DNA of 64,000 nt, taken from Botrytis cinerea B05.10. Its lineage: Eukaryota; Ascomycota; Leotiomycetes; Helotiales; Sclerotiniaceae. Below are positions 35,141 to 49,037 of the stretch, in pieces; the stretch's first letter is position 1, and each line of letters starts with the position of its first letter. The stretch spans positions 2,356,001 to 2,420,000 of the forward strand of contig NC_037314.1 in assembly GCF_000143535.2 (NCBI RefSeq), written 5' to 3'. A model generated the notes under the pieces. The model was not told where the DNA came from, made no database searches, and was given only the letters and a program-made list of their open reading frames with translations. A program made the translations under genes and the position numbers.

Positions 35141-36572
35141 ATTGCCCAGGGAGTGCTGGGAGCTGGATGCTGGGTACTGGCTGGGTGCTGGGTGCTGGAT
35201 GCTGGGCTGTCGACCGACTACTGACTAGGTATATTGACTATTGACTGTAGCTGCCACTGTGACTGTGACTGTGACTGCTCGGTACTGTCCTCTGTAGGTA
35301 CCGAGTGTGGGTGGGTGCTAGGTGCGAGCAATCCCCACATTCCCTGTATTTGGGCCCTTGAGACCTGGAATGCCTGGGTAATTACACTGTGTAGATAGAC
35401 ACTGTCGATACCGTCTGTGTATGAAGACAGCCTAGGGACGACTCTCGCGCGGTGCAGATGGCGAAACTTGACACCAAACAAAATAAATATGCATTGGGAT
35501 CATGACTTACTTACTATTCTGTCCCCATCGATTTTCCTTTCTTTTTCGCCTCTTGCTTTTTTCCCCTTCCTGCCTTTTCTTTTCCCTACGTGGACGGGAT
35601 GGGATGGGTTATGTACTCTCGTCCTATAAGGTCATGTAATGAATGCAATGAATGCACTAACTGTACTATAATCCCATATCATACATAATAAGTCGGCAAG
35701 TCGGTACGTTTTTCTTTTCTTTTCTTTTCTCCTACTTACCGCAGCGCAAACACCACTCTTCCTTCCCTCGGAGAGATGAAACCAGCCCTTAAGATTAATA
35801 ATAATAATAATAATAAAGACTCGCTCTTCCCTTCCCTTCTCTCTCGTTCCGTTCTTCGTCTCAATACTCACGTTCCTCCCAATTCCCCCAAGTCCAACCT
35901 TTCTCTGGGTCAGCCGAAACCTTCTCGCGACAAAGTAATTTCCTTTTTGCTCATTTAGCGAGGGTGGATGGGAGGGATGGGAGGGGAGGGACCTCCAAAG
36001 TGGTCAGGAAAGAAAAGGAGAAATGAAAAGCCCAGGGCCGTGGATGAACGGAGCGGGATACTTGAACAGGGCAAGGGAGGGAAAGGTAAGCCGTCATGTG
36101 GAATTATGATGCTGGAAGAGAAATGCAAGCTTGCACTACCTATACATATATACAAGGCAGCTGGACTTGGACCCCCGTAAGATATGAATAGATAAATTGT
36201 GTTTGCTGTTTGCGTGTGGTGGTATGTATGGATGGTATGATAGTTTGATACTTTTGAGATTGATACTACCCGAGAACCAGAGGGGAAGACAATGAATGAA
36301 GAATGAATGAATCATGCATAACATACCTATATGAAAGGAAATAGAGCAAGCTGTAAAATCACTATGGTATGATTTGGATCTAATTCGATAGCTAGGTGTC
36401 TGACAGGCTGATATTCAAGATTCGTTTGCGTGTGCTACTACGTCCAAGTCCGTCCTCGTTCTCGGCTTGTTGGATGGATATCAGATGGGATGGGGGGAAG
36501 CGATCGATGCGGGAGATGTACCGAATTGGATATTTTGAAAGGCGCGGTCAGTAGAAGGGTAGATGGATAGAT

Positions 36573-36630
36573 GAGTAGATAGATAGATAGATAGATAGAC
36601 AGGCAGGCAGGCAGGCAGGTAGGTAGGTAC
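36573..36630 (+). repeat. Compound tetranucleotide repeat (ATAG)n(GCAG)n(GTAG)n
   Basis: Three adjoining tetranucleotide runs that differ by single substitutions, typical of slippage followed by point mutation. Confidence 0.88.
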
Positions 36631-39600
36631 ATAGACCACACTCAAAGCCAAGGCAAGCAAATTCCACAAGAACAAATCCAATCTTCACAACCAAAATATC
36701 AATCTCACAGAACAAGACACTCTTTTGCTTCTTCTACTCTACATTACTACACAGCCGGATCACACAAACTTCTCATCACCCTCACCATCCAGAACTCTCC
36801 GCATGAACAGTCCTCGAAACACCATATTACACCTTAGATACCTATCTCCATTGCATCTGCCCTCCCTTCACATAGATACACACCTCGGACAGGAAAAGGA
36901 GAAGAGCGAAGAGAAGAATCAGGTCACCCCTTGATAGATCAGACGAACCGAACAAATGGAATTCCCCACGAACATTAGCATGAGCATTAATGATCATCTT
37001 CCATCGTCCAATGATCTGCACAGTCGCTCTCGCGTTTTCTCTGGCATAATAATGAGGTACGTACCGGGTAGGGAGGGAGAGAGGGAGGGGGTTGGTTGGG
37101 AGGGAGGTGACAAACTTTCGCTCGGCAATGGAGTGCATATGATAGGATATCGAGGAAACTCACTAATAACCCACTAACTAACGGTGAACAAAGCAACGCA
37201 ACGCAAAGCAATGCAAAGCAAAGCAAAGCAAAAGATCTGACAGCCTTCTAGCTCGCTCCCCCGAAGAACAAACGCCGGACCCGCGAATGAGGGGGGACCA
37301 CCCTAGAAGAATGGCATTCTTGGAAATGCGACGGGATGGGATGAGAAGGTTCGATATGCATGCACATATGCATGCTAACCAAATAGCATAAACACACATC
37401 ATAACATCATCATGATCACAAAACAAACAAAAAAAACTCTGTTTCCCTTTGCATTGACGTGGCAAGCTTAGATCCTGGAGAAAGAGATATGCACTTCTGG
37501 TTCTGGTTCTGATACTTACTCACTAGACTCTTAGGTTTTCCCTCTGGAGTCTGGACTATCCTATCCATCTCTGTCTGTCTGTCTGTCTGTCTGTCTGTGA
37601 GTAAGGACTCAGGAGAGGAGGAGTCGGTATACGAATATTCAGATCGCGATTGGTCTATTCTATCCACCCGTCTCTCTGTCTATCCGATGCGTGTTCCTCT
37701 CCAGGATCCCCCAGTCAGTAGGAAATCGAATCCCTCTCCTCATGTACGAAGTACCGGTGAATCATTCCCTAGGTATTTCGGAATCGCATTGGTACACCGT
37801 CCAAAGTATCAGACTATCAGCACGGAGTGTATCTATCTATTTAGTAAAAGCCTAGAAATCGATCCCAAAGGAAGAACCTTGAAAGTTCTCTCTTACTTTC
37901 TCCCTTTAGCATAACAAAACGCGTCGTGAAGTCATCATCATCATCATCATCATCATCGGCGAATTTTTCCTTAATTACTCTTAATCTATCTTCTATCACT
38001 TATTTGTATTTGTATTTGTATGTATGTACGGACTCGGTAAATTCCAATTCTAATGCGAGTATCAACAAAGAAGCCAGCCACATCTACACATCAACATCAC
38101 ATTATCCATTAATTATCACCCCTTCTCTCCCTCCCTCCAAAAAAGAAACAAGAAAGAGATCATCATCCTCCATCTTATTCTTCCCCACTATCCGCCCATT
38201 CATCAACATGAAAGGAGATATAAATATAAACAAACACACAGTACCAACCACAAACAAGACAAACAATATTAATCAGAGCGTTGAATATACTCGGATACAT
38301 ACTTCCTTACTCTTGCATAGGTAGGTGCGGTGCATAGGGACCATCACGGAGCGGGCGTTTATTTCCAGATACACTAACACACCACACTAACTCACTAGAT
38401 AAATGAAATGATTGGCTTCATCTCCGATGTTTATGCAAGTCATAATCGACTAGCTATCACTATAGATAGATAGATAGATAGATAGCCTCGAGATAGATAT
38501 AACTAGCAATCGAGATGGAGATAGCATAGATGAAATGCAATCTGAGGTGATAGAATGAGACGAACGGATAAATAGATAGACAAGCCAATTCTTCTTTTTC
38601 TTCTTGTTCTTCTTCGTTGTTCTTCTTTGTCTAATACCCACGCACCCACCCGACCAAATATTTCCTCATCCAGAACCAAGAACCAGAACCGGAACCGGAA
38701 CAGAAGACTCGTCCCAAAATTTCGAACAATAGAGTGGGTAGCTAATCTAGACAGACAGACAGACAGACAGATAGAGACCACACTTTCAAATCCGGTACCG
38801 TATGTATATATATATGTATGTATGTATATATGTATATACTATATTTGGACACTGAACACTGAACACTGAACCAAACCAGCGTCTCCCTGTCTGCCGGGTT
38901 GATATTGTTTTACATCGTGATGCGATCTTTATGATATGATATGATGTGATGTGATGTGATGTGATATGATGGGAGAACTTCGAGACGAGATAGATAGAGA
39001 GATATGTGGATAGCTACCTACCTCGACAGGCAGACGGCAAAGAAAGAAAGAAAGAAAGAAACAAAGAACGGGAAGCGAAATGCGTAAAACACACGTAAAT
39101 AAGTTATCCAAAGTAAATAAAATAAACTATCTAGATAGGTAGTTGGATCGGACCAAGACCAAGACCAAGACCAGACCAGACCAGATCTCGAGGTGAGGTG
39201 AGGTGAGGTGAGCGATGGCTGTGTGTGCTATATTATATCTATCAGGTATATCCCGTAGGTGATTGATTATATTATATTATTACGTTGGTTCCACCCCAAA
39301 TATTCTTTTCCCTTTTCCCTTTTCCCTTTTTCTTTTTCTTTTGGTGTTTATGTTTATGTTTATGTTTATGTTTAACTATGTTTATACTTCGGGTAGGTGG
39401 TGGGTAGGTGAATGGGGGAAGGAGGGAAGGAAGGCAGGAAGGAAGGAGGTTTCGCGGAAACTATCACATACATACATACATACATACATACATACCTATC
39501 CACTCTCCCTCGCAAGCGATGGATTTTCAAAGCTCGAGAAGGGAAATTCGGGGCCGGAGATTTATATATATATATATATATAGTTATATCTATCTATCTA

Positions 39601-41166
39601 TCTGTAGTTATATATATATATCTCGATGAAAGACATCACGGATATATAACACATACACACACACACATACCTGCCTGCACACAATATAACAATATAAATA
39701 TAAATAGCCCTCAACCCAATCCACCAACCCACTCATTCATTCATTCATTCATTCATTCCTCCTCCCCAAAACCAAACCAAACCCACTCTCTGAAACACCC
39801 ACCCCTAAGATAGATCCCAATCCAGAAGAGCAACGGGGGGGGGTCCACAGAAGATCCAAAGAATCCTGAAATTTTATTTTCTCTTCTCTTCTCTTCTCCC
39901 GATGGATGGATGGATGGATGGATATTGTTTCACTGCATATCATGTCATATCATCTCATCTCATATCCCTCAACATTAAAGACTTCCCAGGACATGAATGT
40001 GAATGTGAATGTTAACATTAATATCAATTCTAAGAAAGAAAGAAACATTAGTATTTCCAGGTGTGGATGGTATGCTCACAGCACTATGGTGTGTGAGAAT
40101 TAGAATTAGATAAGTACTGATGTATGTACATGTACAATGCCCATCTACACATCAAAATCGAATACCCCCAAAAATCCAGCTGCATCTCCATCTCAGATAT
40201 AGATATAGAAAACCCCAAGCAACAAATCTATCCTCGGGGGAAGAAAAAAGTAAAAATCAAGAAACAAGAACCCCCAAAAAGCACACCAACACCAACCAGG
40301 AAAGATTCAGGTACCACACACCACATACCCACCCACTCACCCAGCACACACGCAAATCACGATTCCGGCCGCAACTAGTCAACGTCGTATTGGCATGAAT
40401 GGCATGCATGCATGCATGCATGTAAAAAGCCAGGGACCTTGCATCGTCCCATCCCATCCCATTCCATTCCACTTCCCTCCCCTCTCTCTCCTCGAGTTTA
40501 CGAATCACACCTTGAAAAATGGGAGATCCACGACGAGGAAAAAGTTGGCTTGCATGTGAAAGGTGCAAGGTGCATGTGTTTCAGGCTTTCAGCATCCATC
40601 CCGATGCGATGAACAAACCTGATGATCATCACCAGGCTACAATATAGTACAATACAATACAAATACAATATAGTACACAGTCTTTGAGGCGGCCTGACGA
40701 GTATAGTATGTATGTGTGCGGAATCATTGGTCAAGGTTGTATCTTTGGAGGGTAGTTTATCTTACTGTAGAGTCTCATGCTTGGGATTGCTTGGTCGATT
40801 GATTGATTACCTGACTGTCACTTGATTTTCTATCTGTAAAGGAGACAAGAACATTGGCTACACCGATCTGATCTAGCCGACTCTGATGTACGTTTAGCTT
40901 CTAGTATATGCATCGAGAGATACATGAATCAAATTATTGCAGAGGTCGAAACTTTGGATTTGTTTGCTTCATTGTCTCATCTACCCGTACGGTACGGTGG
41001 ATATATATTCAGGTTCACAGCATCGGAAAAGCAAAGCAGGTATCAAATGTCAAAGTTTGTGTACAAGGTTCATCGATGCTTTCGTCAGGCACGGGAGTTG
41101 CAAGGCAAAAGCTGTGCTCAGCGAGATTGCAGATTACTGTGCTGCTTAAACAATCCCCATCCGGGA

Positions 41167-42727
41167 TTACATTTTGATGGAGATGTCGTATACATCCAAA
41201 CCTACGGCAAGTCCTGTCAAAGCAGAGGCATAAAGTAGTAATATCCCCATAGCTTGGAGATTGCTGACAAATAAAGTTGGGATGGTCAGGTTGACGAGTC
41301 CTGTGAGTAGATTTGCAGCCAAGAAGATGGCCAGGCCATTTCTGTTAAATGCTTCAAGGACTCGACTTGTTGAGAGTTCGTAATTCTCCTTTTCCGTCTT
41401 CGCATCCATGCTTTTATGAGCCGCCGGGGAGAATATCGTTTCCACCAAACAAAATGCAGTCAATTGTGAGCAATTGAAAGCTGAAACCCATAGGAAATAC
41501 GGAAGGTTCGCAAGGCGGCGTGATACACTTAATGCCATTCCATATCTGTAATTTGTCGTGAAGAAGTAGAGGGCAATCCACACTCCTGACCATGTACCCA
41601 TTTTCATCAAGAGGCGTTTTCTCTGAGCAACTGGACCTCCCGTGGGTATAGAATTGCGTGGTAATACAAACATTCCAGTTGCTTGACCCGCCAGAAATAT
41701 TGCGAGGTAGCCAAAGAAACTAAAGATTCCTTCACGATTCTTCGAAAATAGATCTGTTCTTGGTGCTGTGAGTATAAACGCTTTGAGGCTGGTATATTCG
41801 AGCGTAACTTGATACAAGGAGCCGAGGATTACGGCCAACAGGGCGTATGACGGGATGAGCTGAAACGCAGACTGAAATATCGCTACGAATGGAGGAATGA
41901 ATGCAAGGGTAAAGAAGAAATTCCAGTGCACTCCATATTCAGTAACATGCTCCGCATAGTCCAATCCTTTGACACTGTATAAACGTATGGTCCCGAGAGC
42001 AATCAATGGTAGTGCATGGCGTATCGAGTTGTATAAGCGTGTGCTGAGCTTCGTTGTTCGACCAGCATTCTGTTCTTTGAGTATCGGACGAGCGCCCACA
42101 AGACCACCTGAAAATACGAAAGATCCTACTCCCATGTCCATTAACGACGTTCCCCAGTTTTCTACCTTAGCAAACCTTCGTGGGAAAATCCTGAAATCGA
42201 CTGCAAGTATAGCTATACAAGTGATAACCATCATCGCCCCTCTATAGATGGTAAGGAAAGGTTTCTTTGGAAGAGGATTCAATTCGTCTGAAGGCTTCGC
42301 TTTTGATTGTGGCATTCTTGATTTCTTTGGCGGGGCCTTTTGTGTAGTCTTCTGTGGTGGAATTGCATATAACAATGGAACTGGCGCAAGGAGTAAGAGA
42401 TTCAATATGAGAGGCATATCTGCGTAGACAGAAATCGCAAGAAGAATAGCCCCGACATTGAGGAGGAAGTCGACAGCGAAAGCAATTGGGGTATATGGTG
42501 CGAAAAAATACTGGCGGCTCTGTAAAGCTGACCAAAGGATAACTGCGACCTGTTCCAGTACGTTAGCTCGCTGTGGAATAACAATTGTTTGCATTGCTCA
42601 AACATACTGGAGCGACAGCAGTAACCATATTAATTTCTCCAATTCCTCCACCTGTCAAATTTGACACGAACTCCTCCTTCAAGCTTTTATAACTAGCAGC
42701 CATAGCTGCTTCCGCTGCCCGCGACAT
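41167..42727 (-). CDS. GWT1: GPI-anchored wall transfer protein 1 (glucosaminyl-PI inositol acyltransferase)
   Basis: Exon 42727-42608 (40 codons) joins 42549-41167 across a 58-nt intron with a CTAAC branch, giving 500 aa, close to yeast Gwt1 (about 490). Gwt1/PIG-W acylates inositol of GlcN-PI in the ER during GPI-anchor synthesis. The splice restores the conserved start [15 protein letters not shown]...VTAVAP and [13 protein letters not shown]. The hallmark [20 protein letters not shown] followed by [14 protein letters not shown] is present. Other family marks are [30 protein letters not shown] and [21 protein letters not shown]. About a dozen hydrophobic membrane segments are visible. A Lys/Pro-rich loop ([12 protein letters not shown]) sits between early segments. 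The transcript is divergent from the Clp1-like gene, with about 1 kb between starts. Confidence 0.95.
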
Positions 42728-43711
42728 ACTGGTAACGCTGGGCTTTTGATATCAATGATACCAATTGGATGAGAAGGTCAAAAACTATGTTGCAATTTTT
42801 GATGAGGCCAGACAATCCGACGCAATGTGGCTACGACAGCCCCGCCGCTCGGTTCACCAAACACATCACTTCACTCTTCCAACTTCACAACTTGTGAGAC
42901 ATTTCTTTCCTCGTGTGTTCCATTGAGATTCTGCAATGATTGGAGTGCATTTCAGTCTCGATGAAAATCACGATTCGTGTTTCTGAAAGTTAAGCATCCC
43001 AGGGACAACTGAGAGAAAGTTCTGACCGGTTTAGATCCCTAGCGCACAGCCACAAGCACTTATTTTATGAGATGTCTCGCGGATACTTGAAACAGCTTCT
43101 TTCTTTCTGCAAAAGTATCAATCTTTCTGGTGACTTCTCTTCTCTAGAGCCACTCGTGGGTGCGCGTTAAAGCCGCATCCGGCCTATCAGGCCATGTGTG
43201 ATCGAAACACACCCGCAGTTCGGTTCAACGGAGTTTCTGTCAAAAGCCTGTGGCTACCCAGTTTTGAGAAGGTCTCGGGTCCCCATGGGAACTTGCATAC
43301 TGTGGCGATACAGATCTCCCCATAGTTACAAGCGGCTTGATGTTAAGAAGCTGAAAAGGGAGACTCAAGGGGTGTTATAGTTCAGACATTCTGTAACTCG
43401 TTTCCTTTCAACGTGAGTAGTTGACGTCTCGTTTGAGCGAAGGCAGGCATGAGGATATCAGTTCATATATTTTGATTTCTTTTAAATCATATAGTATTCA
43501 AGCTCTTCGCCCAACTTGCTCTTGGGATTCTTCTTGAACCTCATCCATCAATAGAGCTGATATCTTTTGACATCACAAAAACGATTGACTATAAGCACTG
43601 GCATTTAAACTTGCTATCTCTCTACTCAATATATTTGGTCGCTTCTAGCCAGGCTTCTGCTTTATCCTCGGGCCTTCCTTCAAGTATTATCCGAAACTAG
43701 CCTAGTCTACC
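42728..43711. other. Divergent promoter region of GWT1 and the Clp1-like gene
   Basis: About 1 kb of GC-balanced DNA between divergent start codons. No gene or recognised site; a 60-codon frame at 43198-43380 has no support. Confidence 0.55.
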
Positions 43712-44887
43712 ATGCCGGAGATCTTTCGCTCGCAGAATAAGCAGCTGCAGCATCTCGAATTGCATCCGCAATCTGCGCGAAATCGTGAGCGTGAGCGTAG
43801 CGTTCCATCCCAGGGCGCTGGGTCCATATCCCCGCTCACACAACTCCCCAGTCCCAGCCTAGTGGCAGCACGAGCTTATGCCTCACAATACCAAAAACCA
43901 ATCGGCTGGAAATTTGACGCGTGCTCGCGGCATAATGGCTCAATTCAAGCACAGCAAACCCCTAGGAGGCACTCTACAATGGCGACCCTGGCGAAATGCA
44001 CACCTTCCTTGGACAAGGCATCTTCAAGTGTAATCTCCCCATCGTCACAGATGGTTCCAGGGATTCGACTCACCAATGAGAAGATAGGAGAACCTGACAC
44101 TTGCCCCATTATTCGTACCAAAAATTCATTGAATTTCAGCATGTTCGATGTTAGGCGGCATTCCGAAACTCCAGCTTCTTCCACTCCAACACCCTGTGTC
44201 CCCTTTCAGTATACCCATGACCGCTTGCAGATCTGGGGTCACGTTTATTTTGGAAATGTTGTCTCCGCTGATGCTTTCGTTAATGCAGTCAGTCTAAGGC
44301 GACCAAGCTTTGGAATTACTAAAGAAAAGGATGTGCATGAGCCTATCAAAGTGTCGGATCAGGTGACTATACGTGCTAGAGTATTACCTAGAGAAATTGA
44401 ACGACAACCTTTTTGGATTCAAAGAGAAATTGATATTCGACAATTGCGAGACAGCATACCAATACCTCAGTCCAATCAAGATCATCCAAGGGATTCCACA
44501 ATCGTCAGAAGGTCTAGCAGGCTTCGACGGTTATCTTTGCAGCAAGTTTCCATTCCAGATCGACGCGGGACGCACCGTATTAGACGGCAGATCAATTCAA
44601 ATCACGTGGTAGTGCCGATCCGTGAGTGTCTTGTGTACAATGACGCTGTATCTCATGGCTAACAATTCATTCCAGACATAGAATATGCTTTACATTATCT
44701 CCCAGTATTGGCTGCTCTGATGCTTTCGGGGCATATTCGTAATGGCGATTTCATTGATCTTCCTTTACCCAGCCCGGAAGCATGGGTGGATACAATCGCC
44801 TATGTTTATACCGGCCAAGGGGAGATCACGCCGGCTATGAAGGAAAACATTTCATTCCTAGCTGGTCGGGTAGAGAGCGAAGGCTGA
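43712..44887 (+). CDS. Clp1-like (clampless-1 family) protein
   Basis: Exon 43712-44621 joins 44676-44887 across a 54-nt intron (GTGAGT donor, CTAAC branch, CCAG acceptor), giving 373 aa. The N-terminal 150 residues are basic and Ser/Pro-rich. The C-terminal part has HDRLQIWGHVYFGN, then across the splice IEYALHYLPVLAALMLSG, IDLPLPSPEAWVDTIAYVYTG and ITPAMKENISFLAGRVE. This pattern matches proteins annotated as Clp1-like in fungi, named after a basidiomycete regulator of clamp-cell and dikaryon development. No DNA-binding motif is seen, and the role in ascomycetes is not something I can state. I recognised the family from memory of its C-terminal block only; a distant BTB-like fold is the alternative. 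Confidence 0.68.
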
Positions 44888-47800
44888 TACTTTCACGCGG
44901 GTCTTTTAAACCAGGGGAGAACGGGACCACGATCCGATCGGACACAGCCTACGATTGTAATATCTCAAACGAAACATTAAGGGATACATGTCGGGATTTC
45001 ATGCATGGCTGCGTGGGTTTGTTCTAGGCCACGTGGTGCACTGGTGCGGCAACTTTAAAGATATCACGCTGTGCATTTGATGGAGGAAGCTTAGTGACGA
45101 CACTTCCGTTCAGGGTCTACTATTTCTTACTAAAATGCGACAGTAAGCACTCTATTGCGATCCACGGTACTCTGTACTTGAAACAGGATAAAGTCAAATC
45201 CTTGAGTGCTACTCATACCTGATCTTTCAAAGCCTCATCGGGCAATCATTGGTCTTGATTATCGACGGAGGGGATTTCATTTACTCCGTAACATGATTGA
45301 ACAACTAGGACCGAGATTCCATGCGCGGCCATTTTCATATGTCGCATGAATGAAATACATGACGCTATTGACGGCCAAGGTACATAAATATGAGCAAGGA
45401 TGATTAAAATCTCAATTTTTGACCATTGACCGAGAAAGGCGCGATAAGGAAAGAATTCAGGGTTTTTGGCTCGCAGTGTTGAGTCATGAAGCCGTGCATC
45501 GGTAAATTCACATATTGTTCGGCTAGATAATTGTACTTGATTGACCGAAGAGCCGATGGCTCTCTTAGCAGGTCTTGTCTTTCCAATGACTTAATTCAAT
45601 CTTCAAAGACCTCGTATGTTCTACTGATTTTTTTGAATGGTTCGTATGAAGAGGGTCCAATCGATGCGCATACCATGATATTCAAATTGAACTAGTGGAT
45701 GATTTGAAGAGTCTTGCCCTCGGTATTGATCTATTTGAAGTCGGCCCAATTACTTAATTCCCGTCTAGTTCATCATCTATAATACCCTGCCGCGTCTAAA
45801 GGTCGTGAAAATTTAAAATGCCCCAAAGGGCTTGAAATCATGGTGTTAGTATCCTTACTAGTATATCACTATGCTTCATTTCAACCGCAAGTTCTGACAA
45901 ATAGATAAATGACTGCCTCGCAGGATGTACCTACACAAGCGCCTCAATATCAACGAAGAAACGGTCCCAACCCCCTTTTCTCTATAGCTTCCTTCCGTAA
46001 TCAAGTAGTCTCCCACAGGTTCCCTGCATTCACACTGACTAGACAAATCTTTAGGCGAGATAAACCGTGGTAAAATCATTCTTTCCATCACCAACAATTG
46101 TGACATATGCAGACACGCCAGAAATGATACATCGTCTCCACGTACCGTAAATACCTCCCAGTTTAACAGATGGCTTCCAAATTCTGGAATTCCTCAATGA
46201 CAGATATTCAAGTGTTTCCCCAGATCATATACATTTTCACAGGAAGCACATGTAACACCTAGACGCCATCCATGCAGGTCCATCCGATTCAAGCTTGCTA
46301 CCTAAGATTCCAACTGTCCTCAGTTTATCTTCTCTTGCTCATACATCAAACTTCGCGTGCTAACCCTTACCACAACACCCTCGCTGTTGAGATAATGTGT
46401 GAAAACCTCATGCTTCATGAAACTCACATTTGCCAAAAAAAAAATATAAGCCATATACGGAGTGTGCCCCCATTTCCCCACCTTCTCCAATCATCTACAT
46501 CTTCTCGGATCATATGTCGTGGTTTCGTCATATTGATCCAAGGTTTTTCATTTCCGGACAGATAAAAGCCAAACATGTGAATATGACATTTTGCATTCTC
46601 TGCATCTATTTCACCTAATTTTTGTCCCCTATCAACATCAAAGACACAAAAATAATGATGAAACTTATCCAGAAAGTCTGAATTTTCATGGTGCGTTTCG
46701 GCTTCCATATTTAGATCCTGTTCACTCATTCTTACGAGGCATGAACATTGCCTATCTACGCCAGGCGAGTTTTGATATAGCCTGAACCTCGCTTCCTTGC
46801 ACTCCCCCCCTCCAACTCCACTTGCCTACTTCCTGATAATATCATACTTTGAACACAACGTATAGGAAGTTTCACTGCATCCTTAATCTCATCATACTCA
46901 AATGGAACAAGTCAAATTACCACTCGGCCCCACAATCAGAACGGGGCAATCACCTCCCTCATACATATATTATCTCATCCAACCCTCTTTTCGGTCCCGG
47001 GCCGGATAAATATCCATCTTGGCGACCAACCTCCGATCATATGGGAAACATCATCGACTGACGAAAAGGGCACCTAGATGCCGAGTGACATTCGGATGTA
47101 ATGTATGTAATTGCATGAGTGATTTGCCGATTGCAACGCAAGATCCCATTTCTCCCATTTCTCCGTTTTCCGTACACCCTCGCATGTTCTCGATGCTCAT
47201 GAAGTCCCGAGCGAATACCGGTTTGGCTGGCACACTCCGTCTTACCATGCATATGCCTAACGAAACGGACAGTGTGAAAAGTGTATATTCAACATGGCCC
47301 TAAATAATTCCGCTCCTGTTTCTCCGTTTGTCGAAAGTATTTACCAGATGCAACGCAAGACAATCGGAAAACTGCCATTCCCTACAAAGAAATCCTCCAA
47401 CATGCACACCGTATGTATGCTTGAAGATACCTATGTGGTTCTTCAATCACTTATCCACCTCAGTCCAGAACATAATTCGAGACCACATAAATACCTGGGT
47501 AATCACTCAACACCCCAGCGCCATTCCTTCCACACAAATCACAAACCCCGAACCGCAACACCCTTCCCCTGTAATACACTGCATATGCATGCATACTGCA
47601 TAAGCGTTACAACGGCTCATGAATGATGAACACCTGTCTGGTCTTAACATCTTTCCACCTTTTATGGGAATCTTCTCAAAACGTCTTTCCAGTTCCGCAC
47701 ATCGCATCATCCTTTCCCAGTCCAACATGCTGCCTTTCCATTCCAGTCCAGATCCATCAAAACTCAACGCAACATTGAGCAAATGAAATACCCACCTCCC

Positions 47801-49037
47801 CACCATCTGGGTAACTTCCGATTAGACACGCCAATGCCAAGGAATATGCCATTGTCATTCAAGCATATGCAGGTAGCAGTACATATATATGCATATGCGT
47901 CACACACCCATACTCTTCAAACCTGCCTCCTTCATTATCTAACCGTTTCATCCCAACTTGCCTTGCGTTCTTTTTTTTCCCTGGCTTGCCGCATTTGGTA
48001 GACTCTGGCACCTAGCTTTGCTAATCGGACAGGCCGAATCGTCTTTCCAACAGTTATCTCTTACCACAGAATGAACACGCAAGGTACTTATGTACATATG
48101 AGACGGTGAAATATGGTGTCTATTTGAGCACTTTTCTATAGGGTGCGGAATGAGTATGTAATAAAATTGGGCCAAGATTTATGGGCTGTCGATAGGTTGG
48201 GTTTCACACGCATCTTCAATCGCCAGTTAATTTCAAGTTTAGACAAACGAACGATAATTTGATATTGAAGATCCAAACTATGTGTTTGTGGCTTCCGAGT
48301 CTCCTATACAGACCATCCCATCTTATCGCATCCATATGCTATGGAGATAATTATGCTTCTATTCTACATGATTTGATTAGATCAGATCAGATCACTATCA
48401 TGCTGCCTTTATTTCCGTGACCAAAAATTATTTTCTCATAGATCCTATTCCCATTTTGATTGTGGACCTCTATATGAGAGTCTTTCCTCCTTCAAACCCC
48501 CCAGATAATTAAGTAAGAAGGAAAAGAAAATGAAATGAAGATATCGGAAAGAATTTTTTTCTTTTTCGACACCGTCCTTAATGCCCGTCACCCCGACACT
48601 TTTGTAGACCGAATTTCCATCCTAGTAAATAAATGGGAAATGAAGAAAATATCAAATTGGGAGTGAACAACATAGAAACAACACATAAATAGAAAAAAAT
48701 AAATAAACAAATTCTGAGGTGTGGGATGTGGGTATGTACATCGATATCCTAAAGCAACTACCAAGTCTTCTCATCTCTTTTCAAGAAAAGTAAATGAAAG
48801 ATAAACTCCAAAAACAAATGCAAGAATATGTTGTGTAGAAATCAATAACCCAGTTAATCTTTTCAATCACCAATATGCTGAATGCACGAGCGCGTACGCC
48901 GGCCGGAAATGTGAAGAAACGTTGAAACAATAAGACAACGCATGTAAATGACAATCAGTAGGAAAGCGATCGCCCCCAGGACAATGCTGCACTAGCGTCT
49001 CAGGGGGGTCCTTTCCTACAACTGCCTCATCAGGAAA
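44888..49037. other. 4.1-kb intergenic region between convergent genes
   Basis: No coding sequence is supported. Frames up to 110 codons (for example 47294-47626) overlap each other on both strands and lack splice-extended continuity or recognisable motifs. The left end carries the 3' UTR of the Clp1-like gene, the right end that of the GT2 gene. Base composition is ordinary with few long repeats. Confidence 0.55.

Larger units (their letters stand above)
33296..41166. other. 7.9-kb gene-free, microsatellite-dense region
   Basis: No convincing coding sequence is seen. Open frames are short and low-complexity. Simple repeats with many different units occur: (GTGTAT)n near 33820-33853, (TGTTCTCTC)n 34426-34470, (GGATGTGGT)n 35085-35140, GATA/GGCA tracts 36573-36630, (TCTG)n 37571-37599, (ATAG)n 38463-38484, (ACAG)n 38749-38771, (ATAC)n 39467-39495, (ATTC)n 39732-39757 and (GGAT)n 39902-39924. 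The left part should hold the kinase promoter and 5' UTR; the right end the 3' UTR of GWT1. Confidence 0.6.

Noticed and set aside
33613..40734. Many short open frames in the microsatellite region
   Set aside because: All are low-complexity or overlap on both strands, and none shows a recognisable domain.
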